The position numbers were made by a program, and so were the translations under genes. A stretch of 64,000 nt of DNA from JASHPR01 sp963778075 (GTDB lineage: Bacteria > Actinomycetota > Actinomycetes > Streptosporangiales > Streptosporangiaceae), in the NCBI GenBank assembly GCA_963778075.1, contig CAVZTJ010000011.1, positions 496,001 to 560,000 of the forward strand, read 5' to 3'. Of the stretch, positions 17,263 to 26,035 are shown piece by piece (the first letter of the stretch is position 1; each line of letters starts with the position of its first letter). Under the pieces are notes generated by a model. The model worked only from the letters and a program-made list of their open reading frames with translations. It did no database searches and was not told where the DNA came from.

Positions 17263-19323
17263 TCAGGTGAGGGGGGCGGGCAGAGGGGTGGTGTGGATGA
17301 CCGTGAGGCGGGAGACGGCGCGGGTCAGCGCGACGTAGAGGCGGTGCAGGCCGCGGGCCTCGCTGGCGGCGATCCTGGCCGGCTCGACGACGATGACCTG
17401 GTCGAACTCCAGGCCCTTGGCCAGGGTGACCGGCACCACGGTGAGCGGCTGGCCGTTGCTGTCCCGATCGAGGACCGCGTGCGCCAGGTTCGCCTGGTCC
17501 AGGAGCACTGACAGCCCGGCCACCTGGTCGTCGGCCGCGATCACCGCGGCCGAGCCGGGCCGGGTCAGCGCGTCGGCGCAGGCGCCCGCCAGCGCGCCGG
17601 GAAACCCCTCTGGCGTGGCCGCAGTGATCACGAGTGAGCCGGGATCCTGGCGCACCGACGTCGCCGGGTCGAGGCCGGGCGCGATGAGGTCGAGCAGCCT
17701 GCTGGCGAAGTCGAGGATCTGGCGCGGCACCCGGTAGCCGGTGTCGAGTATCCGCAGTCCCGCGTCCTGCTTGCCGAGGTGGGCGAGCATCTGCTGCCAG
17801 CTCGCTGTGGCCCACGGCGTGGTGCCCTGGGCGATGTCGCCCAGCACCGTGGCCGACCCGGTGGCACAGCGCCGGCCGAGCGCGCGGCACTCCATCGGCG
17901 ACAGGTCCTGCGCCTCGTCCACGACCACGTGCGCCAGGCTGGGTGTCCGCTCGATGAGGTCGCGCGCCTCGTCGATCAGCACCGCGTCAGCGGGCGACCA
18001 GTGCGCGGATCCGGGCCCGCGAGGCGGCCTGCCCCAGCAGATCGCGGCCTGCTCGCCGGGGTCGAGCAGGTCGCCGGCTGCCCTGGACAGCAGGCCGGGG
18101 TCGGACAGCAGCCCGAACACCAGCCGTACCGGATCCACCTTCGGCCAGATGGCGTTCACGGCGGCGCGCACCTGCGCGGTCCGCCGCACCGCGTCGTGGG
18201 TTCGGTCATCGCACGGCTCGCCGCCCGCCTCCATCCTGGTCAGGACGACGTGCGCGATGCGGTGCGAGAGCATCTCCCGCCCGGTTCCGTAGCGAACGCC
18301 GCGGAGCCGCAGCTCCTCGACGAGCTGCCCGAGCTCATAGGCGGAGACACGCCAGCGCCGGGAGCCGCGGGCCACCATGATCGCTTCGCCCTGGGGCTCG
18401 GCGACCTGCAGCCACAGGGCCCGGCGCAGCACCTCGGCCATCCGGGCGTCGCCCTTGATCCGGGCGGCGGGCTCGGGATCGACCGCTCGCACCGGCACCG
18501 TGGCCAGCAGGTCGGTCACGGACAACTGGGTCACGTCCAGCTCGCCGAGCGCCGGCAGCACGTTGCGGATGTAGGCGAGGAAGGCCCGGTTCGGCCCGAC
18601 GACCAGCACGCCGCCGCGGCGCATCCGCTCGGCGTACGCGTAGAGCAGGTAGGCGACGCGGTGCAGGCCCACGGCCGTCTTGCCGGTCCCGGGAGCACCC
18701 TGCACACAGACGGTCTGGTCGGCTTCGGCGCGAACGATATCGTCCTGGTCCGGCTGGATCGTCGCCACGATGTCGCGCATCGGCCCGGACCTGGGCCGCT
18801 CGATCTCCTCGATGAGGATGCGGCTGGTCGGCGACACGGACTCCGGCCGGTCGGGTGCGGTGAAGTCCTCGTCCTCATAGGCGGTCAGTTCGCCGCCGGA
18901 GAACCCGAACCTCCGCCGGAGGGCCACCCCCATCGGATCGGCCGGGCTTGCCCGGTAGAACGGCCGGGAAACCGGGGCGCGCCAGTCGATGACAACCGGC
19001 CGCCCGTCCTGATCGTGTACGTGCCGCCTGCCGATGTGGAACTCGGCGGCGGGGCCGGCCTCGCCCGCGTCATCTGGCCAGACCGCGTAGTCGAGCAGCC
19101 CGAAGAACAGCGGCGTGTCCGGCAGGTCGATCAGGGCCTCGGCGCGGCGGTGCAGGTCGGCCTTGAGGTACTCCTCGGAGACCGGGTCAGCGCCGAGCGC
19201 TCGCAGCGAGAGCACGTTCTCGCGCATGAGGCGCAGGAACTCTCGCGAGCTGCGCAGGTGGTCCCGTTCGGCGACCAGGACGGAATCGTGCCCGTCCGGA
19301 TCATCCCGCGGGCCGGATGGCAT
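17263..19323 (-). CDS. HelD-family UvrD-like ATPase (HelR-like)
   Basis: The 686-residue protein is a superfamily 1 ATPase of the HelD group, which removes stalled RNA polymerase from DNA. Some actinomycete members (HelR) protect polymerase from rifamycins. It has an N-terminal coiled-coil arm (about residues 15-65), a Q-motif glutamine near 193, and Walker A GAPGTGKT at 209-216. Further on are Walker B VVVDEAQDLSPME, motif IV-V TLAKGLEFDQVIVVEP and motif VI LYVALTRAVSRLTVIH. The ATG at 19323 has a very strong GGAGGTGA upstream. It is a single gene. I see no obvious long inverted repeat in the upstream 234 bp, so rifamycin-linked control is not supported. Confidence 0.85.
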   Translation of the reverse strand: MPSGPRDDPDGHDSVLVAERDHLRSSREFLRLMRENVLSLRALGADPVSEEYLKADLHRRAEALIDLPDTPLFFGLLDYAVWPDDAGEAGPAAEFHIGRRHVHDQDGRPVVIDWRAPVSRPFYRASPADPMGVALRRRFGFSGGELTAYEDEDFTAPDRPESVSPTSRILIEEIERPRSGPMRDIVATIQPDQDDIVRAEADQTVCVQGAPGTGKTAVGLHRVAYLLYAYAERMRRGGVLVVGPNRAFLAYIRNVLPALGELDVTQLSVTDLLATVPVRAVDPEPAARIKGDARMAEVLRRALWLQVAEPQGEAIMVARGSRRWRVSAYELGQLVEELRLRGVRYGTGREMLSHRIAHVVLTRMEAGGEPCDDRTHDAVRRTAQVRAAVNAIWPKVDPVRLVFGLLSDPGLLSRAAGDLLDPGEQAAICWGRPPRGPGSAHWSPADAVLIDEARDLIERTPSLAHVVVDEAQDLSPMECRALGRRCATGSATVLGDIAQGTTPWATASWQQMLAHLGKQDAGLRILDTGYRVPRQILDFASRLLDLIAPGLDPATSVRQDPGSLVITAATPEGFPGALAGACADALTRPGSAAVIAADDQVAGLSVLLDQANLAHAVLDRDSNGQPLTVVPVTLAKGLEFDQVIVVEPARIAASEARGLHRLYVALTRAVSRLTVIHTTPLPAPLT

Positions 19324-19557
19324 GGCTCATCACCTCCGTGATGGGGAGTCGGCGGATGGCGGCGTGCGGGAGGCCGCGCCGGGCGAGAGCGTGCGAGCCG
19401 GCGCGGCTGGTATCGGCTAATTGCGGTGGGATGCCGCCGGGGCGGCGCAAGGGCACAGGAGCTTAGCAAAGGCGAACGGGTCAGTCATCCCAATTTTCCG
19501 CTGCCCGCTGCCCGATCTCCGCTGGCCGATTCCGCCGCCCGCTGGCCGTGGCACGGC

Positions 19558-20415
19558 TCAGAACAGAACCGACATGAACGTGCCGACCTCGGAAAACCCG
19601 ACCCTGCGGTAGGCGGCGCGCGCCGGAACGTTGAAGTCGTTAACGTACAGCGAGACGACCGGGGCGACCGCGCGCAGCGCGTGCGCGACCACGGCCGCCA
19701 TCCCGCCGGAGGCGTGCCCGCGGCCGCGCAGTTCCGGGGGCACCCACACGCCCTGGACCTGGCAGGCCAGCGGGGTCACCGCGCCGATCTCGGCCTTGAA
19801 CACGACCAGGCTGTCCTCGATTCTGGCGTACGACCGGCCGGCCCTGATCAGCTCGGCGACCCGGGCCCGGTACGCCGCACCCCCGTCCGGCCCGACCGGG
19901 GAAACCCCCACCTCCTCGGTGAACATGGCCACGGACGCGGGCAGCAGCGTGTGCAGCTCGTCCGGCCGAACCAGGCGCACCCGCGGATCAGGCGGCACCA
20001 GCGGGTCCGATGAGATGGCCATGACCGGCTGCGCCGACCTGATCTCGCGGGGCCTGCCCCAGTACGGCGCTAGCAGGGACCAGAGCTCCTGCACGGCCTC
20101 GGCGGGGCCGACGATCGACGAGCAGCGGCGCCCCTGCAGCCTGGCCCGCTCGGCAAACGCGGCCACGGCCGCCGACGTCGCGGCGACCGGCACCAGGTTC
20201 GCGCCCGAGTAGCACAGCGACGTCACCTTGCCGGATTCCAGGTATCCCCACAGCTGAGCGCCCAGCCGGCCGGGGTCCACCCCGGCCGCACGAACCCGCG
20301 AGCTGACGAATACGTTCGCAACCGCGTCGCGGTCGCAGATCTCGAGCACCTGATCCAGGTCGCGGTCATTGAGCAGGCGCAGCGAGGACGATCGCCATGC
20401 CTTGGTGCGCAGCAC
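19558..20415 (-). CDS. GNAT acetyltransferase with DUF4081-type N-terminal domain
   Basis: The 285-residue protein has two parts. The N-terminal DUF4081-like half (about residues 1-140) contains VLEICDRDAVANVFVSSRV. The C-terminal GNAT fold has the acetyl-CoA motif VWVPPELRGRGHASGGMAAVV and ends VSLYVNDFNVPARAAYRRVGFSEVG. Homologues are commonly encoded near ispG and dxr in actinomycetes, and here it is two genes below ispG on the same strand. The substrate is unknown. Confidence 0.88.
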   Translation of the reverse strand: MLRTKAWRSSSLRLLNDRDLDQVLEICDRDAVANVFVSSRVRAAGVDPGRLGAQLWGYLESGKVTSLCYSGANLVPVAATSAAVAAFAERARLQGRRCSSIVGPAEAVQELWSLLAPYWGRPREIRSAQPVMAISSDPLVPPDPRVRLVRPDELHTLLPASVAMFTEEVGVSPVGPDGGAAYRARVAELIRAGRSYARIEDSLVVFKAEIGAVTPLACQVQGVWVPPELRGRGHASGGMAAVVAHALRAVAPVVSLYVNDFNVPARAAYRRVGFSEVGTFMSVLF

Positions 20416-20476
20416 GCTCCCAGCGTAACGGCATCACCGCCGCGGCGGCGCAGCCGCACACCTTGCGGGCAAACCG

Positions 20477-22024
20477 TTACCCGGCGCTGCTGGGCGTCGG
20501 GTCCGGCACCACGGGGCAGGTCGCGTTCACCTTCCCCGGGTGCTGCGGCAGCGCGCCGGTGGCCAGGTACCGGTTCAGATAGCCGTTCACGCAGTTGTTA
20601 GGCGGGTTGGAGAGCGACTGGCCGTGGTTACCGCCGCCCTCGACCACGACCATCCGAGCGCTGGGCAGCAGGCTGTGCGCCACCTGCGCGCCCGCGTACG
20701 GAGTCGCGGGGTCCAGCGTGCCCTGCAGCATCAGGATCCCCGGCAGCCCCGCCCCCTTGATCTGAAGCGGTTTCGATGGTCCCTTGATCGGCCAGAACGC
20801 GCAGGCGGCATTGAACCAGGCGTTGTCCCAGGCTTCAAACGGGGCGGTGGCATAGACCTGCTTGGTGTCGGTGTTCCAGGTGGCCCAGTTGCGGGGCCAG
20901 CTCACGTCGCTGCACTCGACCGCGTTGTATACGGCGAACTCGTTCTCGTTCTGGATACCTTCCTGGTCGTACTGAGAGACAAGCTGGCTGGTCGAGTGGT
21001 CGTTCAGATAGGAGGACAGCGCCGCTGCGAGGCCGGGCCAGTAGCTGTTGTCGTAGCCGCCGATCAGCATCGTGTCGTCGAACTCGTCCGGCCCGATCAG
21101 CGGCGTCCCGTTCACAGGGATGGGGTGCGCCTCCAGCTGGTCGCGTGCCTTGTACCAGCTCGCGCTCACCGCGGCGGCGGTGGTGCCAAGGTGATAGACG
21201 CTGTTGTACTTCGCCATCCAGGCGAAGAACGCCTCCAGCCGGCCCTGGAACGCGTAGTCCTGCTCGATGTTGTCCTGCCACCACACACCCGTGGGGTCGA
21301 CGGTGCTGTCCAGCACCATCCGCCGCAGCTGGTGCGGGAAAAGGGTCGCGAACACCTGCCCGATGTAGGTGCCGTAGGAGTAGCCGAAGTAGCTGAGCTG
21401 CTTCTGCCCGAGCGCCATCCGGATCGAGTTCATGTCCCTGGCGATGTTCTCGGTGGTCATGTACGGCAGCAGCCAGCCGTACTTCTTCTCGCAGTCGGCG
21501 GCGTACGTCTTGGCCCGGGCAATGTTCTGCTGCTCCTCGGCCGCCGAGCTCGGGATGTAGTCCGGCCGGGCACGGGAGAAGAACGACGAGTCACAGCTCA
21601 TCGACGGCGCCGAGGCGCCGACACCGCGGGTGTCGAAGCCGACGATCGTGTAGTCGGCCGCGGCGGATGGGTCCAGGCCCTGGGCCACGAACGCGGCGAG
21701 GCTGAGACCCGCGCCACCGGGGCCGCCGGGGTTAACCAGCAGTACGCCCTGGCGCTTGCCGGCCGGGGCGGTGGCGGGCACTTCGGATAGGGCCAGCGTT
21801 ATCTTTCTGCCGTTCGGGTGGCTGTAGTCGAGCGGGACCTGCAGGCTCCCGCACAGCATCGAGGCGCCCTGCTCCGTGCAGGAGTGCCAGCTCACCCGGG
21901 ACGCCGATCCTGCCGAGACTGCCCCCGTGGAGGCCGCCGACGAAGAGGATCCGCTGGTGCAGCCAGCGACCGCCAGGGCGGTGGCAGCCGCTATCGCGGC
22001 CACGGTCGGCAGGACACGTTTCAT
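20477..22024 (-). CDS. Secreted alpha/beta-hydrolase lipoprotein (tripeptidyl-aminopeptidase-like)
   Basis: The 515-residue protein has a signal peptide ending in a lipobox (LAVAGC, Cys22), so it is probably anchored on the outer face of the membrane. The hydrolase domain shows the oxyanion region NPGGPGGAG, the nucleophile elbow GYSYG (Ser216), the aspartate in GTLDPATPY and the histidine in GGGNHGQS. It ends in a TAP-like C-terminal cap. Streptomyces Slp and tripeptidyl aminopeptidases have the same build, so release of short peptides from N-termini is likely. It lies 52 bp after ispG. Confidence 0.9.
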   Translation of the reverse strand: MKRVLPTVAAIAAATALAVAGCTSGSSSSAASTGAVSAGSASRVSWHSCTEQGASMLCGSLQVPLDYSHPNGRKITLALSEVPATAPAGKRQGVLLVNPGGPGGAGLSLAAFVAQGLDPSAAADYTIVGFDTRGVGASAPSMSCDSSFFSRARPDYIPSSAAEEQQNIARAKTYAADCEKKYGWLLPYMTTENIARDMNSIRMALGQKQLSYFGYSYGTYIGQVFATLFPHQLRRMVLDSTVDPTGVWWQDNIEQDYAFQGRLEAFFAWMAKYNSVYHLGTTAAAVSASWYKARDQLEAHPIPVNGTPLIGPDEFDDTMLIGGYDNSYWPGLAAALSSYLNDHSTSQLVSQYDQEGIQNENEFAVYNAVECSDVSWPRNWATWNTDTKQVYATAPFEAWDNAWFNAACAFWPIKGPSKPLQIKGAGLPGILMLQGTLDPATPYAGAQVAHSLLPSARMVVVEGGGNHGQSLSNPPNNCVNGYLNRYLATGALPQHPGKVNATCPVVPDPTPSSAG

Positions 22025-22076
22025 GACGCCATCCTGCCCGATGCGGAAGGGTCGCCGTGCCGGGATCGGGTCTCGG

Positions 22077-23204
22077 TCAGCTTTCGGCCGCCGGCTCCAT
22101 GGTCGCGGCGAGCTTCATGGCCTCCTCGATCAGGGTCTCCACGATCTGCGACTCGGGCACGGTCTTGACGACCTCGCCGCGCACGAAGATCTGCCCCTTG
22201 CCGTTGCCGGATGCCACGCCCAGGTCGGCCTCGCGTGCCTCCCCTGGCCCGTTGACCACACAGCCCATCACCGCGACGCGCAGCGGCACGTCCATGCCAT
22301 CCAGGGCCGCGGTCACCTCGTCGGCCAGCTTGTACACGTCGACCTGGGCCCGGCCGCAGGAGGGGCAGGACACGATCTCCAGGCCGCGCTCGCGCATGCC
22401 GAGCGACTCCAGGATCGCGATACCGACCTTGACCTCCTCGACCGGCGGGGCCGACAGCGACACCCGGATCGTGTCACCGATGCCCTCGGCGAGCAGTGCG
22501 CCGAACGCCACCGCCGACTTCACCGTGCCCTGGAAGGTCGGCCCGGCCTCTGTGACACCCAGGTGCAGCGGGTAGTCGCACTGCGCCGCCAGCTGCCGGT
22601 AGGCGTTGATCATCACCACCGGGTCGTGGTGCTTCACCGAGATCTTGATGTCGGTGAAGCCGTGCTCCTCGAACAGCGAGCATTCCCACAGCGCGGACTC
22701 CACCAGGGCCTCCGCCGTGGCCTTCCCGTACTTGGCCAGCAGCCGCTTGTCCAGGGAGCCAGCGTTGACGCCAATCCTGATCGGGATGCCGGCCGCCGAC
22801 GCCGCCCTGGCGATCTCGCCGACCTTGTCGTCGAACGTCTTGATGTTTCCCGGGTTGACCCGGACCGCCGCGCAGCCCGCGTCGATCGCGGCGAACACGT
22901 ATTTCGGCTGGAAGTGGATGTCGGCGATCACCGGGATCTGCGACTTACGCGCGATCTGCGGCAGCGCGTCGGCGTCGTCCTGGGACGGCACCGCGACCCG
23001 GACAATCTGGCACCCGGCGGCGGTGAGCTCCGCGATCTGCTGCAAGGTGGCGTTCACGTCGGCGGTCAGTGTCGTGGCCATCGACTGGACCGAGACGGGC
23101 GCTCCGCCGCCCACCGGCACCTTGCCGACCATGAGCTGGCGAGACGTCCGGCGCTTCGCCAGCGGCTCCGGGGGCACTTCCGGCAAGCCAAGATCAACAG
23201 TCAT
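22077..23204 (-). CDS. ispG: 4-hydroxy-3-methylbut-2-enyl diphosphate synthase
   Basis: IspG (GcpE) converts the cyclic diphosphate of the MEP isoprenoid pathway to HMBPP using a 4Fe-4S cluster. The 375-residue protein has the TIM-barrel part (GGAPVSVQSMATTLTADV, IADIHFQPKYV, RVNPGN) and the C-terminal cluster-binding part with SCPSCGR and VMGCVVNGPGEA, giving the three cysteines. It is the last of three tightly spaced genes dxr-M50 peptidase-ispG, with 15 bp to the peptidase gene. Confidence 0.96.
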   Translation of the reverse strand: MTVDLGLPEVPPEPLAKRRTSRQLMVGKVPVGGGAPVSVQSMATTLTADVNATLQQIAELTAAGCQIVRVAVPSQDDADALPQIARKSQIPVIADIHFQPKYVFAAIDAGCAAVRVNPGNIKTFDDKVGEIARAASAAGIPIRIGVNAGSLDKRLLAKYGKATAEALVESALWECSLFEEHGFTDIKISVKHHDPVVMINAYRQLAAQCDYPLHLGVTEAGPTFQGTVKSAVAFGALLAEGIGDTIRVSLSAPPVEEVKVGIAILESLGMRERGLEIVSCPSCGRAQVDVYKLADEVTAALDGMDVPLRVAVMGCVVNGPGEAREADLGVASGNGKGQIFVRGEVVKTVPESQIVETLIEEAMKLAATMEPAAES

Positions 23205-23219
23205 AGCGAAAATGTCACC

Positions 23220-24422
23220 TTACTGTACAAGATGTACCGGATTGAATATGTCTGCGGCCATGAGTAGCAGGCCCAGGCCTATCAACAGCCCAAAGACCCC
23301 GACGCTGACCGGGACCAGCCGCTGCATGTCGACCAGCCCCGGGTCGGGCCTGCCGCGGAGCCTCGCCAGCCAGGCCCTGATCCGTTCGTAGAAGATCACG
23401 GCGAGGTGCCCGCCGTCGAGCGGGAGCAACGGCAGCAAGTTGAACGCGCCGATGAAGATATTCAGCGAGATGATGATCAGCAGCAGGTCGGAGGCCGAGT
23501 ACCGCCACCCGCCGCCGGAGGAGACCGCCTGGCCCGCGATGTCCGCCGCGCCGACCACGCTGCTCACGTCGCCCGCGGGGGTCTTGGCCCGGTTCTTTTT
23601 GAACAGGTCAGGCAGGGCCGCAGGCAGCTTCCCGAACGCCTCGGCCGAGCCGACGAGCACCTCGCCGAACGACGATCCGGCAAACGCCACCGCGCCGACC
23701 GGGCTGGACCGCTGGAACAGCACGGCCTCGCCGATGCCGAGGCAGGAGCCCTTGCAGCCGGGAATCTTGGCAGGCGTCGCGTCAAGGGTCAGCCGCTTGC
23801 CATTCCGCAGCACGGTCACCGGCACGGGCTTTCCGGCCGGCTGGGCACGGATCGCGACGCCGAGCTGGGTCCAGTTGCGCACCGGCGTGCCGCCGACCGC
23901 GATGACCGTGTCGCCGGCCTTGATCCCGGCCGCCTTGGCCGGCGAGGCCTGCTTGCTGCCGGCGCAGGAGCCCTGGTCGTACGCCTTGAGGCTGACCGGC
24001 ACACAGGCGCTCACCCCGCCAATGGCGTTGGTGTTCGCGTTCTCGTTGACCCGCCCGATCCCGAGCGCGAGCGCAAGCAGGAGCACAAACGCGAGCGCGA
24101 AGTGCATGAACGAGCCCGCCACCATGACGATGGCCCGCTGCCAGGCCGGCTTGTTCCGCATCGAGCGCGGCTCGTTGGCCGGGTCGACCTCGTCGAGGTT
24201 GGTCATCCCGGTGATCCGGACGAAGGCGCCGAACGGCAGGGCCTTGATGCCGTACTCGGTCTCGCCGCGCGTGGTCGACCACAGGGTCGGCCCGAAGCCG
24301 ATGAAAAACTGGGTGGCCTGCATGCCGAACTTCTTGGCGGTCAGGAAGTGCCCGGCCTCGTGCAGGATCACAGAGATCAGGATGGCCACCACGAAGATGA
24401 CCACACCGAGCAGGAAACTCAT
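23220..24422 (-). CDS. Site-2 protease, M50 family (Rip1/RseP type)
   Basis: This membrane metalloprotease cuts membrane-spanning substrates such as anti-sigma factors. The 400-residue protein starts with a membrane segment that contains the zinc motif HEAGH (His21, Glu22, His25). A PDZ domain (about residues 165-215, PAKAAGIKAGDTVIAVGGTPVRNW) and the second motif NLLPLLPLDGGH in a membrane segment follow. The final membrane segment is GLLIGLGLLLMAADIFNP. In actinobacteria it is typically encoded between dxr and ispG, as here. Confidence 0.94.
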   Translation of the reverse strand: MSFLLGVVIFVVAILISVILHEAGHFLTAKKFGMQATQFFIGFGPTLWSTTRGETEYGIKALPFGAFVRITGMTNLDEVDPANEPRSMRNKPAWQRAIVMVAGSFMHFALAFVLLLALALGIGRVNENANTNAIGGVSACVPVSLKAYDQGSCAGSKQASPAKAAGIKAGDTVIAVGGTPVRNWTQLGVAIRAQPAGKPVPVTVLRNGKRLTLDATPAKIPGCKGSCLGIGEAVLFQRSSPVGAVAFAGSSFGEVLVGSAEAFGKLPAALPDLFKKNRAKTPAGDVSSVVGAADIAGQAVSSGGGWRYSASDLLLIIISLNIFIGAFNLLPLLPLDGGHLAVIFYERIRAWLARLRGRPDPGLVDMQRLVPVSVGVFGLLIGLGLLLMAADIFNPVHLVQ

Positions 24423-24456
24423 CCTGCCGTGTCTCCCTCCCTGCGGCGGCGCCGGG

Positions 24457-25722
24457 TCATCGAGAGTGCCCGGTGCCGGTCAGCTCGCGCGCCCTGCTCC
24501 GTGCCCAGCCATCCGCGGCGAGCACGTCGTCCAGCGTCATGGCCTCCCGGCACGATCCATCATGGTCAGAGACTACCCGCGCAACAGTATCGATGATCCT
24601 GTTGAAGCGGAGCCGGCCGGACAGGAACGCCTCGACGCACACCTCGTTGGCGGCGTTGTAGACGGCCGGGGCGGTCCCGCCGGCGCTTCCCGCAGCACGG
24701 GCGAGTGGCACCGCAGGGAACGCTTTCTCGTCGAGCGGCTCGAATGTCCAGGTATGCGCCGTGGTCCAGTCCAGCGCGCTGGCCGCGTCGGGAACCCGGT
24801 CCGGCCAGGCCAGCGCCAGGGCGATGGGTATCCGCATGTCAGGGGGGCTGGCCTGGGCGATCGTCGAGCCGTCGGTGAATTCGACCATGGAATGGATCAC
24901 CGACTGCCGGTGCACGACCGCCTCGATGGCCTCGAAGCCGATTCCGAACAGCAGGTGCGCCTCGATCAGCTCCAGGCCCTTGTTCACGAGCGTGGCAGAG
25001 TTCACGGTGACCACCGGGCCCATGTTCCAGGTCGGGTGCGCGAGTGCCTGCTCGGGCGTGACGTCCTCGAGTTCGTCGCGGCTGCGGTGCAGGAACGGCC
25101 CGCCGCTCGCGGTGACCACTAGCCGCCGCACCTCCTGCGCCCTGCCGCCGCGCAGGCACTGGGCCAGCGCGGAGTGCTCGGAGTCGACCGGGACGATCTG
25201 GCCGGGCGCGGCACGGCCCGCCACCAGCGGGCCGCCCATGATCAGCGACTCCTTGTTGGCCAGCGCAAGCACCCGCCCGGCGTCGATCGCGGCCAGCGTG
25301 GCAGCCAGGCCAACTGCGCCCGTTACCCCGTTCAGCACGACATCGCATGGCCAGGCCGCGACCTCGGCGACCGCGTCCGGCCCGGCCAGGATCTTGGGCA
25401 GCTGCCTGGCCCGGCCCGATGGGCTAGCCGCACCCGCTCCTTTCGCCCCGCCCGCCGCACCCAGGCGGCCGACGCCGGCCGCAGCCTTGGCATGCAGCAC
25501 CTGGCGCAGTTCCTCGACCTTCGCATCGCTCGCCACCGCGACCACCTCGGCGCCGAACTCCAGCGCCTGGCTGGCCAGCAGACCCGGGTTGCCGCCACCG
25601 GCGGCGAGCCCGGCCACCCGGAAACGGTCGGGGTTGCGGCGGATGATGTCTGCCGCCTGGGTACCGATCGATCCGGTGGATCCGAGCACGACGACGTCCC
25701 GGCGCGCGCTGGCTGAGTCCAT
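24457..25722 (-). CDS. dxr: 1-deoxy-D-xylulose 5-phosphate reductoisomerase
   Basis: Dxr makes MEP from DXP with NADPH, the first committed step of the pathway. The 421-residue protein begins MDSASARRDVVVLGSTGSIGTQ, with the NADPH-binding loop. It has the metal- and substrate-binding segments NKESLIMGG, PVDSEHSALAQCL, TASGGPF and the MGPVVTVNSATLVNKGLELIEA segment. The loop GAAGGAKGAGAASPSG near residue 95 is a small insertion. The open frame continues to 25896, but ATG 25722 matches homologues and has a GGGGGAG upstream. It leads the operon dxr-M50-ispG. Confidence 0.95.
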   Translation of the reverse strand: MDSASARRDVVVLGSTGSIGTQAADIIRRNPDRFRVAGLAAGGGNPGLLASQALEFGAEVVAVASDAKVEELRQVLHAKAAAGVGRLGAAGGAKGAGAASPSGRARQLPKILAGPDAVAEVAAWPCDVVLNGVTGAVGLAATLAAIDAGRVLALANKESLIMGGPLVAGRAAPGQIVPVDSEHSALAQCLRGGRAQEVRRLVVTASGGPFLHRSRDELEDVTPEQALAHPTWNMGPVVTVNSATLVNKGLELIEAHLLFGIGFEAIEAVVHRQSVIHSMVEFTDGSTIAQASPPDMRIPIALALAWPDRVPDAASALDWTTAHTWTFEPLDEKAFPAVPLARAAGSAGGTAPAVYNAANEVCVEAFLSGRLRFNRIIDTVARVVSDHDGSCREAMTLDDVLAADGWARSRARELTGTGHSR

Positions 25723-26035
25723 GCGGTCATTCTCCCCCGCTCCGCCGTCTCTCGCCCGCGCCCTCGTGACGTGCGCGTCAGGGGACGCGCACCGCGCAAC
25801 CCCAGAATGCGCGCATCTCCGCACCCCAGGATGCGCGAATCCCGCGCAACTAGAACGCGCGTTCCCCACATCCTCAGGGCACGCGCCTCCCCGCACGCCA
25901 GGACACCCGCATCCCGCGCAACCCAGGACACGCGACTCCCCGCATCCTCACGGGCACGTGCCTCCCGCACCCCCAGGGCGCGTAGCGTGTGATCGTGACT
26001 GGTGACAGCCTTCCCCTGCCCGAACACCTGCAGCG
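25723..26035. repeat. Gene-free spacer with degenerate GC-rich repeats
   Basis: This spacer separates the divergent dxr and DAHP synthase genes. Between about 25785 and 25985 it consists of degenerate units built from GCGCAACCCCAGAATGCGCG, CCGCACCCCAGGATGCGCG and CCCGCATCCTCA-like pieces in changing order. No ORF in it has coding character. The composition resembles the array at 4915-5021. The promoters of both flanking genes must lie in or beside it, but no clear -10/-35 pair was recognised. Confidence 0.65.

Noticed and set aside
17779..19341. Plus-strand ORF of 520 residues opposite the HelD-like gene
   Set aside because: Low-complexity antisense frame; the HelD motifs are on the minus strand.
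19324..19557. Rifamycin-linked inverted repeat before the HelD-like gene
   Set aside because: I looked for a long GC-rich inverted repeat and found only short, irregular GCCCGCTG-type repeats.
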